From assembly GCF_011799805.1 (NCBI RefSeq), contig NZ_WXUB01000004.1, positions 609,427-673,426 of the forward strand: 64,000 nt of DNA, read 5' to 3'. This DNA is from Maribellus sediminis (lineage in GTDB: Bacteria; Bacteroidota; Bacteroidia; Bacteroidales; Prolixibacteraceae). The position numbers and the translations under genes are program-made. A model generated the notes under the pieces. It had not been told where the DNA came from, ran no database searches, and saw nothing but the letters and a program-made list of their open reading frames with translations. Positions 53,409 to 61,511 of the stretch are shown piece by piece; the stretch's first letter is position 1, and each line of letters starts with the position of its first letter.

Positions 53409-55010
53409 ATGAACTTAAACTGGTGGACCTTGATCGTTCTATTGTTAGGCGGTCTGGCTTTGTTTCTTCACGGGATGAATGTGATGACCGACGGATTAAA
53501 AGCTGCTGCGGGTAGCAACATGAAAAGATTCCTAAAAGCCATGACCCGAAACCGTTGGACTTCGTTACTTGCTGGTACGGGAATTACGGCTATAATTCAG
53601 TCTTCATCGGTTACAACGGTTCTTGCTGTTGGGTTTGTTTCGGCCGGACTGCTGTCATTTCAAAGCACCCTTGGCGTAATTTTGGGTGCCAATTTAGGAA
53701 CCACCATTACTGCTCAGATTATTGCTTTTAAAATTACCAGCGCTTCCTGGGTGATGATCGCCTTTGGTTATCTGTTCAAAGTACTATTTGCCAAAAAATC
53801 GTATAAAGAATTTGGTACCATCGTTCTGGGACTGGGAATGGTTTTTCTGGGCATGACCGTAATGAGCGAAGCTACAGAACCTTTGAAAACATATGAACCT
53901 TTCATTCATTTAATGAAAGGGCTTGATAACCATTTACTCGCAATTTTAATAGGAACAGCATTTACGGCAGCTGTTCAGAGTTCTTCGGCAACAACCGGTG
54001 TGGTCATTGTTCTTGCGTCACAGGGACTTGTTAGTATTGATGGAGGTATTGCATTGATACTTGGAGCAAACGTTGGAACCTGTGTAACAGCAGTTTTGTC
54101 GGCTCTTGGTAAACCTCGTGAAGCCATGCGTGTGGCAATGGCACATGTATTCTTCAATGTTGCAGGGGTAATGCTTTGGTTTGGATTTATCGAACAGTTA
54201 AAAGAAATAGTGCAGTTTATTTCGAACGACGAGGCCAGACAGATTGCGAATGCCCACACACTTTTTAATACGGCCAATACTGTTTTGTTTATTTGGCTTG
54301 TACATCCGGTGACTAAACTAATTTTATGGCTTGTTCCGGAGAAAAAGAGGGAAGAGAAGATTTTGTTTCCTGAACTGCACAGCTATTTTTTGGAAGACAA
54401 ATCGATGGCCCTGGATCTTGCCAGTCAATCGATTGTGAAACTTGGGAAACGGACTTTAAAAATAATAGATAAGGGAATAATCATTGCGACAAGTGGTACT
54501 GCCACAGAATTAATCGGACTGCGAAAAAAAGATATATCGGTGGATAGGGGACATGCCGAAATCCTGCGATTCCTGCAGCAAATTCGCCGAATGACCTTAA
54601 GTAATGAAGAAGCCAAAAAGTTGGAACTTCAGGTTGAAGCAGTTAACGTATTGGAAACCGCAGCCGATCTGATCACAACAAACCTGGTTGAGGCTGCTGA
54701 ACACCGAATTGATAAGGGATTCCAGCCGTCGGAAACTACACTTTCGATGTTGACAAAGTTGTATGATCTGGCAGCAAGTGCCTTTGCATCAGCTCTGGAT
54801 GAATTCAGTGGCAAGGAAATTCCGGGAAACGATGCTTTAAATAAGGAAACTTTCAAAGCACAATTTCAGGAAGTCAGATCTTATCTTACGCAACGTCTTA
54901 CAGAAGAAGATGAAATGCGCATTTCAATTTATCGTTTTGAATCGGAAATTCTGGAGGCCATTCGTCGATTGCACAGCCTTTCACGAAGATTAGAAAGGAA
55001 AGCAGGATGA
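53409..55010 (+). CDS. Na/Pi cotransporter family protein with PhoU-like domain
   Basis: A 533-residue protein. Two inverted repeats of the NptA/PNaS family are visible: GITAIIQSSSVTTVLAVGFVSAG and FTAAVQSSSATTGVVIVLAS (QSSS motifs), with ILGANLGTTITAQ and ILGANVGTCVTAV. The last about 190 residues are PhoU-like helices. Predicted sodium-coupled phosphate transport across the inner membrane. The 3' end (coding RLERKAG and stop) is duplicated 162 bp downstream as a non-coding copy. Confidence 0.92.
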   Translation: MNLNWWTLIVLLLGGLALFLHGMNVMTDGLKAAAGSNMKRFLKAMTRNRWTSLLAGTGITAIIQSSSVTTVLAVGFVSAGLLSFQSTLGVILGANLGTTITAQIIAFKITSASWVMIAFGYLFKVLFAKKSYKEFGTIVLGLGMVFLGMTVMSEATEPLKTYEPFIHLMKGLDNHLLAILIGTAFTAAVQSSSATTGVVIVLASQGLVSIDGGIALILGANVGTCVTAVLSALGKPREAMRVAMAHVFFNVAGVMLWFGFIEQLKEIVQFISNDEARQIANAHTLFNTANTVLFIWLVHPVTKLILWLVPEKKREEKILFPELHSYFLEDKSMALDLASQSIVKLGKRTLKIIDKGIIIATSGTATELIGLRKKDISVDRGHAEILRFLQQIRRMTLSNEEAKKLELQVEAVNVLETAADLITTNLVEAAEHRIDKGFQPSETTLSMLTKLYDLAASAFASALDEFSGKEIPGNDALNKETFKAQFQEVRSYLTQRLTEEDEMRISIYRFESEILEAIRRLHSLSRRLERKAG

Positions 55011-55233
55011 CGCTGAAGTTTCATAGCCCCCGCTTTCCTAAGTAGTTGATTTGTCAGCACTACTTCTTAGTAATCTTTTTGGTGCAATTGCATTCTTGTT
55101 TTAGGAAACAACCGGTTAAAATCCTGTTGGCTTTAGGAGAAGTAAAGAAGATTAGAAAGGAAAGCAGGATGACTTCTGTAGTTCCATAGCATCCCACTTT
55201 CCTAAGTAGTTGATTTGTCAGCACTACTTCTTA
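54987..55233. repeat. Degenerate direct duplication of two converging gene ends
   Basis: A 25-bp block (54987-55011, the end of the transporter gene) recurs perfectly at 55149-55173. A 37-bp block (55033-55069) recurs perfectly at 55197-55233, where it contains the stop of the protease gene and a small stem AAGTAGT / ACTACTT. The sequence between blocks has diverged. Confidence 0.8.
55060..55128 (-). pseudogene. Relic of a T9SS sorting-domain gene end
   Basis: On the minus strand the copy ends NCTKKITKK-stop, parallel to NYTEKIIKK-stop of the intact protease gene. Upstream, CCAACAGGATTT (P-T-G-F) aligns with P-S-G-L of the intact gene, but one base is missing between them, so the frame is broken. 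Confidence 0.55.
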
Positions 55234-58200
55234 ATAATCTTCTCAGTGTAATTGTTGCTCTGGCTATTTATCACAACAATATATAATCCTGACGGATGCA
55301 TGCTTAAGTCTATGGTACTAAGCAGGTCCGTAATCGCACTCTCCAATATTTTCGATCCGCTGGCATTGTAAACAGCATAACTGTCATCAGAACCAAGCAT
55401 CGATAATTTTATATGCACATTTTGTTCGGTCGGATTCGGATATACTTTTAAGAAGGTTTCATCCAATTCCTCGAATGGTGAAGCACTAGCCGCCATTTTA
55501 TCTCCGTACGAAGCAGATGCTCCACCAAATGAAACTGTGTAGTCCTCAACCTCACCTTCAAAACCATCGTCGCAGGATGCAGGTGATTTTCCGGTTTTCA
55601 TAGTTATCCGCATTCGTACATCGCCAGTGGCATAAGCCGGAATGGAAATTGCTGAATTTACACTTCCTTTGGAATTATTTGCGGTAAGAAGCGTCTCATC
55701 TGCATCATCAAAATCACCATCGTTATTGAAGTCGATCCAAATTCTCCAGAAATTTCTGGCACTTGAATTCGACGGTACAAGACCGACATTATAAGCAGCG
55801 CCAGGAACCAGGTTGATGGTTTCTGCAGAGTAATTTGTATAGCCTTCACTGGCACTTGTTCTGGAGAAACTACCAATGTCAACTTTGCTAATAAAATTAA
55901 CGGCACTATTCAAATTCGATGGGAAACAGTAAGTTACATCTCCGACCTCTTTAACCGTAATGATCTGCGATTGAGTTTTTGTAGATGGATCAAAACCGGT
56001 TTTACTTACGGTCAGACTTACATCGTATACTCCGGCCGTACTATAGGTAATTGTTGGATTCTGATCAATACTTGTTTCTGTGTCAGCTCCCGGGAATGAC
56101 CACTCATATGTCTCCGGATTGTTTGCTGAAAGATCAGAAAATTGTATGCTCTCGCCAACATAAATGGTATAAAGGTTAGCGGCAAAGTCTGCAACCGGTG
56201 CTTTTGCTTGTTCAGGAAGAATTTGAATGGTATAATCCTCTACATCTCCTGCAACTGAAAAGTCACAAGCTGTTGGATCCACACTTCCCATAGCAATTCT
56301 AATGCGCGTAGTTACTGTACTTGTAACTGTCGGTAAAGTAATTGTCCCGCTTACTGCCGATTTTGATTTTGATGAACTGAATACCTTTTCATCATCCGTA
56401 AAACTGAAGTCTGAATTGTAATCGATCCAAACGGCCCAATATTCAAATTTACTGCGAGGATTGAAGTCTGGTACAAGATTTATTGTATGACTCAATCCGC
56501 CTTCAAGTTCAAAAACGTTTCCGGTATTATCGGTATAACCGTTTGGTGTAGAGCTGTATGTAACAGAACCAATTTGAACTTGAGAAATCCACTCGTTGCT
56601 GGCAAGCGGGGAGGGGACACAATACTCCGGCTGAGCTTTTTCAACCTGAATATAATTTTCAACTGTTTTAGTGTTATTTCCCCCTTTGTTGGTAACGGTA
56701 AGAGAAACTTTATAGCTGTTCGGATTCTTGTACGTCACCTTCGGATTGCGTTCTGTTGAAGTAGCAGGTTCTCCTCCTTCAAATACCCAATACCAGGTTT
56801 CCGGAGTGTTGCTCGACTTGTCAGTAAAACCGATTTGTCCACCTTCTACAACTTGAGTATTGTCTGCACTGAAATCAGCAATTGGTGCCGGTGGATTTGA
56901 AACTGTAATACAAGATGTAACCAAAATTGTGTCTGATCCATCAGCATTGCTGGCAATTAAGCTAACGTCATAAATGCCTGCCGTATTAAATGTAACAACC
57001 GGATTTTGAACCGTTGATGTATAATTCTCACTTCCTGTAAACGTCCAGGCCCATGATGTTGGTGAATTCGATGACTGGTCGGTGAATGTAACTGATTTGC
57101 CAGTTTCAACAGTGGCAGCACTTTTAGTAAAATTAGCTACCGGAGGATTTAATACAACTTGTTGTTTCTCTGTTACGGTTACAAAACCGGTCATGGTTAT
57201 ATTGTCTGAGCCATCATCGTTTGTAACGGTAAGCGATACATCATATATCCCGGCAGCAGAGTAAGTGACACTTGGGTTCTTTATAGTCGTACTGTTAGCA
57301 GTTCCACCCGGGAAATTCCATTGCCATTCATACGGATTATTGTCTGAAAGATCAGTGAACTGAACCGAACTGCCTTCTTCAACAGAAGTAGTGGTAGCAG
57401 TAAAATTGGCAAGCGGTGGTGTTTTTGCAGTTACATTAATGTATTGTGTTGCTGTTTTGGTGCTAGAACCATCAGCATTTGTAGCTGTTAGCGATACAGT
57501 ATATGAACCTGGAGTATTGTATGTGATGCTTGGATTTTTCTCAGTTGACAAATCCGGAGTTCCACCATTAAAACTCCAGCTCCAACTGTTTGGTGTATTG
57601 GTTGACAAATCAGTAAAAGAGACAGTTCCTCCTTCTTTTAAAGTGGTAATATCAGCTACAAAGTCAGCTACCGGAGGCGTAAGTATGCGGTTTACTGTAA
57701 TATAACCAGAAATCGTTTTTGTATCTGAACCTCCTGAATTCGCAACGGTCAAACTTACTTCGTAATTTCCTGGAGTATCATAGGTTACTGTAGGATTTTG
57801 AGCCGTTGATGTTGCCGGATTTCCTCCTGTAAATGTCCACGACCAGGATGAAGGACCGTTTGTTGATGCATCGCTAAAGTTGACTTTATCTCCTTCTGTT
57901 ATTTTAATTGCATCTGCTGTGAAATCTGCTACAGGACTTGCAACCGGACCTAATGGCATACAGTAGCCATATTGATCCAGCGGTCCTTTAGTTGGATCAG
58001 AATCATCACCATCAGCAAGATCCGGACCCGGACAGTTAGCTGGTTTCTCTCCAAGTCCCCACCAGTAATAACCATCGCCGTCGTTATCTTCGAAAACAAC
58101 ATCGTAATTGTTGACAACACTTGTGACAGGAGTTTTAATACCATGTGTCCAGCCAATATTAGAAATAGGAGTTTCTACATATACATATCCGGCATCACCA

Positions 58201-59507
58201 AATCGAAGTCCCCAACTGTTTTTAAAGATCCATACTGTTGTACCAATAAGTGGATCTCCTGCAAGAACTTCTTTCCAGTATCTTTGTAAACTTAAATCTC
58301 TGTAATAAATATAATCGCCTTCTTTTACAACCATATAACCTACAAGAACCATGGCATGGCTCCAATCATAGAGACCTCCACTTACAGGCCCCATCTCAAT
58401 AAGCATTCTTTTAAGATCGTCTTCGGTTCTTGGGTATTCGGTTGAAGCAAAAGGAGTTCTGCCTGCTATTTTGATTAACTCCTGTGGCGAAGAGCCTTTA
58501 TCAGTACAGGCAAGATCCGCCTGAGCATATGGGAATGTTGCTTCATCCACAATACCTGTGGTTGTCATATAATCAAGTGCAATTCTTGGATATCCACCAG
58601 AACATGATCCGGCTCCACTGCAAGATAATGCATCTTGTTCAGAAAGGTCTAAATTTAGTTGTTGGTTAAAGTAAAGATTCGTCATAGCCTCTACCGCACC
58701 TGTTGAAGCAAAGGCCCAACAAGAACCACAAGCTCCTTGATTGGTAACCGGTGATATCCAGTTTTTGCCATGACGATCACGCCAGTCCCACTGATCAACA
58801 TAAGGACTCCCGCTGGTGGCCGACTTCAAATTTGTGTCGGTTGTCGTCGTTTCAGTGGTAATAACACCTCCGGCATAAAACTCAAATCCGGCCGGAAAAG
58901 TACTTTGTCCGTAAAGTTTTTTACGGTCGGCGTACGACAATTCTGAAACACTAGTTGGAGCTGCCACCCATTTTTGTCCGTTAGCCTTAAGATGCTGATT
59001 CAAACGGGTAACTTTATCTGCATTTTGTTCCTGTCGTGTTTCTTTCTGAACTTTTTTAATGTCAGAAATATCAGAACGACCGGCATAAGTAAGTTTGTGC
59101 AACTTAACCTTTGCATCAATTACTTTTACCTGAAGAGCATAGGGCTTAATGCCATCCAGCAAAGCTGTTTCTTCACAACTTTCCTCGATAGTAATTTTAT
59201 TTGAACCTGCCAACAGAGGATAAGCCTCATAAATCAGGTGTTCATTAAAATACTCGTCGATCAATACAAAACGTACCTGGCTTTTGTCGGTAGCAAATTC
59301 AATTTCTGCATCAACTGCCAGACCGTAAATTTTATTGATACGATCCTCAAAGGGAGATATTTCTTTCGAATCCTCGAAGGTTTGTTCGATTTTAAGAATT
59401 CGTTTGTCTTCTCCCAGTAATCTAAATTTGGAGTTTTGGTTTTGTGCAAGTGCTGACAAATTTACAATTGCAAAAAACACTAACAACATTAACTCTGGTT
59501 TTCTCAT
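55224..59507 (-). CDS. Secreted papain-family (C1) protease with PKD and GEVED repeats and T9SS sorting domain
   Basis: A 1427-residue protein with signal peptide. After a pro-region (about 30-235) comes a C1 peptidase: catalytic Cys in QGACGSCWAFAS, His in WSHAMVLVGYM, Asn in IFKNSWGLRFGDAG. An Asp-rich linker (DNDGDGYYWW) follows. Six PKD domains (each opening like PVADFxA and containing WxWxFxGG): five in a row, then one between two GEVED domains (GDVEDYTI and GEVEDYTV). The end is a T9SS type A sorting domain (VYPNPTEQNVHIKL ... YTEKIIKK). Likely a cell-surface or released protease for protein foraging. Long, single gene, no partner. Confidence 0.93.
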   Translation of the reverse strand: MRKPELMLLVFFAIVNLSALAQNQNSKFRLLGEDKRILKIEQTFEDSKEISPFEDRINKIYGLAVDAEIEFATDKSQVRFVLIDEYFNEHLIYEAYPLLAGSNKITIEESCEETALLDGIKPYALQVKVIDAKVKLHKLTYAGRSDISDIKKVQKETRQEQNADKVTRLNQHLKANGQKWVAAPTSVSELSYADRKKLYGQSTFPAGFEFYAGGVITTETTTTDTNLKSATSGSPYVDQWDWRDRHGKNWISPVTNQGACGSCWAFASTGAVEAMTNLYFNQQLNLDLSEQDALSCSGAGSCSGGYPRIALDYMTTTGIVDEATFPYAQADLACTDKGSSPQELIKIAGRTPFASTEYPRTEDDLKRMLIEMGPVSGGLYDWSHAMVLVGYMVVKEGDYIYYRDLSLQRYWKEVLAGDPLIGTTVWIFKNSWGLRFGDAGYVYVETPISNIGWTHGIKTPVTSVVNNYDVVFEDNDGDGYYWWGLGEKPANCPGPDLADGDDSDPTKGPLDQYGYCMPLGPVASPVADFTADAIKITEGDKVNFSDASTNGPSSWSWTFTGGNPATSTAQNPTVTYDTPGNYEVSLTVANSGGSDTKTISGYITVNRILTPPVADFVADITTLKEGGTVSFTDLSTNTPNSWSWSFNGGTPDLSTEKNPSITYNTPGSYTVSLTATNADGSSTKTATQYINVTAKTPPLANFTATTTSVEEGSSVQFTDLSDNNPYEWQWNFPGGTANSTTIKNPSVTYSAAGIYDVSLTVTNDDGSDNITMTGFVTVTEKQQVVLNPPVANFTKSAATVETGKSVTFTDQSSNSPTSWAWTFTGSENYTSTVQNPVVTFNTAGIYDVSLIASNADGSDTILVTSCITVSNPPAPIADFSADNTQVVEGGQIGFTDKSSNTPETWYWVFEGGEPATSTERNPKVTYKNPNSYKVSLTVTNKGGNNTKTVENYIQVEKAQPEYCVPSPLASNEWISQVQIGSVTYSSTPNGYTDNTGNVFELEGGLSHTINLVPDFNPRSKFEYWAVWIDYNSDFSFTDDEKVFSSSKSKSAVSGTITLPTVTSTVTTRIRIAMGSVDPTACDFSVAGDVEDYTIQILPEQAKAPVADFAANLYTIYVGESIQFSDLSANNPETYEWSFPGADTETSIDQNPTITYSTAGVYDVSLTVSKTGFDPSTKTQSQIITVKEVGDVTYCFPSNLNSAVNFISKVDIGSFSRTSASEGYTNYSAETINLVPGAAYNVGLVPSNSSARNFWRIWIDFNNDGDFDDADETLLTANNSKGSVNSAISIPAYATGDVRMRITMKTGKSPASCDDGFEGEVEDYTVSFGGASASYGDKMAASASPFEELDETFLKVYPNPTEQNVHIKLSMLGSDDSYAVYNASGSKILESAITDLLSTIDLSMHPSGLYIVVINSQSNNYTEKIIKK

Positions 59508-60556
59508 TGTACTAGTGTTTATGATTTAATGGTATTAAAAATCCACTTTTATCTCAAAGTGTTTCATATTGATTAATAGCCTCAAAATGAAGCTTGTTAA
59601 TCACTTGGATTCAACTAATGGGTTACGGTTCGAAAAAATGGATTAATACTTCCTTTACAACTTAATCGAGTTTCTTAAATCCATCACCAGGCTTAATTAA
59701 TTAAGCATATGCAGTTTTGTTTAACTTATGAAGAGGGCAGACTAAATTCGGACTCTTTGCGATATGCAAAAAGGTGTATGAGCTTTAACATACCACTCCC
59801 GTTCTGTTTAGAATCAGGTGTGATGCAACTTTAATACGTACAACTTAATTGGTTCTTTTTCTACAAAATAAGCTATAGTCCTAATCTCTTTTCAGAAAAT
59901 AGTATGACTTTGACTAAATGGAAAAAGAGTAGTTGCATAAACTAATATCCGCATAATCTTACCGGTAAAACCATTTGGTTAAACACAACAGACGAAATTT
60001 TTCGCCTTTATTAAGTGATGGATAAGTAAGCGTCATTCAAAGAACGGTTTTATATCTATGGGTTCGATGCCAAATATTGAAACTAATTCTGTAATTACCA
60101 ACAAAAAAAATGAACATGGGGCTTTGATATCTAGTTGTTTAGGTGTTTAAAAGTCATGAAATGCCAGTATAATCAACTCTTGTAGAAACAATTTTCATTT
60201 TCATTTTTTTAAAAGAAATGAAAGAATTTGTAATTATTCTTAATTGACTGATTAACAGTTGCTTGTTTATGTAAAACAAGTGCTGGTTCTCAAATCAAAA
60301 TATCAATATTGTTATTTAGCCTTGCAGAATAGATAAAGACTAAATTGTATTTTATGTCAGTAATTATCCGTGATTTTCGTATGTATTTTTACGGAGTAGG
60401 TTTTTACGTGAAATTATTGTAAATTGCTTAAGTAATTTTACAAATTCCCTTAACTTCATTTAATTAAGGACTCTTTTTGTTGAGTGGGCAGATGAAGATA
60501 TCTTGAAATAATCAAGGTATTAGAGTAAATTAATTAATGATAAAAAATAAGGTTGT
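59508..60556. other. Long AT-rich gene-poor region
   Basis: About 1050 bp between divergent genes. All frames are interrupted, and base composition is AT-rich. It must hold the promoters of the protease and the response-regulator genes. A palindromic TTAATTAATTAAG-type stretch occurs near 59695. I see no tRNA and no convincing small gene; a small RNA cannot be excluded. Confidence 0.6.
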
Positions 60557-61201
60557 ATGTGTAAAATTGCAATCCTTGAAAACTATTCGCTTTTTTGCTC
60601 GGGAATACGGCCGGTTCTGGAAAAAATTCTTGAATTTGAAGTAGTAACGGAAGCAAAACAATTAAAGGACTTTATTCCTTTAATTAATAAAAGTGATCCG
60701 GATGTTATTATAATCGATGTATTACATTGTGATCAGGATGGTATCGTTCCGGTAAAAAAGATAAGGGCTAAAGCCACGAAAACGCCTATTTTACTGATTG
60801 TTTCAAAAGAATACTCCGAACATTTCGAAAATTATATCGCTCTTGGAGTAAACGGATTGTTATCTAATTCTTCCAATTCGGCAGAACTGGTTGATGCCGT
60901 TAAAACCTTAAAAAGAGGAGGAGATTATTTTCCTCCTAACGTTTGGATATTATTAAAGGAATATTTACGATCGAGGCGCAAGGATATTGTACCGGAAAGA
61001 AAAACCAAAAAAGTGCTTTCCAGCCGCGAATTGGACATTTTAAAACTGTTTTGCAAAGGATATACCTACAAGGAAATTGCGAATAATTTAAACATTAGCC
61101 CACGTACAGTCGAAACACACAAAAAAAATATTACATCAAAAATTAATGTAAGGTCTACGGCAGAAATGGTGGAATATGCTATACAAAATAACCTTACTTA
61201 G
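60557..61201 (+). CDS. NarL/LuxR-type response regulator
   Basis: A 214-residue regulator. The receiver domain (about 1-120) has phospho-Asp in DVIIIDVLHCDQDG and the conserved Lys in LLIVSKE. The LuxR helix-turn-helix is LSSRELDILKLFCKGYTYKEIANNLNISPRTVETHKKNI in pieces: SSRELDILKLF, YKEIANNLNISPRTVETH. It probably controls nearby surface genes; the giant adhesin gene starts 310 bp downstream. No kinase is adjacent; the orphan hybrid kinase at 26925 is one possible but unproven partner. Confidence 0.92.
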   Translation: MCKIAILENYSLFCSGIRPVLEKILEFEVVTEAKQLKDFIPLINKSDPDVIIIDVLHCDQDGIVPVKKIRAKATKTPILLIVSKEYSEHFENYIALGVNGLLSNSSNSAELVDAVKTLKRGGDYFPPNVWILLKEYLRSRRKDIVPERKTKKVLSSRELDILKLFCKGYTYKEIANNLNISPRTVETHKKNITSKINVRSTAEMVEYAIQNNLT

Positions 61202-61511
61202 TCGGCTAAATCAACAATAAAAACACCTAATATTTCCCCGAATATTTCCGTAAAAATCCTGATTGACTTCAGATTTGTATTATCGTAACTTGTAATATGA
61301 ATTTGGTTCTAAACCAACCGAATGAAAAAATAAGGGTAGAGATCAAACCTTGCCCCGGGATGATTTCGAAAAATTAATCAGAATACTATAGGACGCGGAA
61401 AGTTTACGCTTTCGTTTTTGAAGATGGATTCGATAACGTAGTAGGAATCTTATTTTTTTTAAAGTAAGCCTTAAAAGTTTACCCACTTACTTTCAAACAA
61501 AACAAACAATT
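61202..61511. other. Leader region of the adhesin gene
   Basis: 310 bp without gene. A promoter-like pair is TTTG (61274-61277), 20 bp, TGAATTTG (61298-61305; one mismatch to TAnnTTTG). That would give a leader of about 200 nt before ATG 61512. Confidence 0.45.

Noticed and set aside
59508..60556. tRNA or small structured RNA in the long spacer
   Set aside because: No cloverleaf, no TTCGAATC-type T-loop with acceptor stem and no strong hairpin seen by eye.
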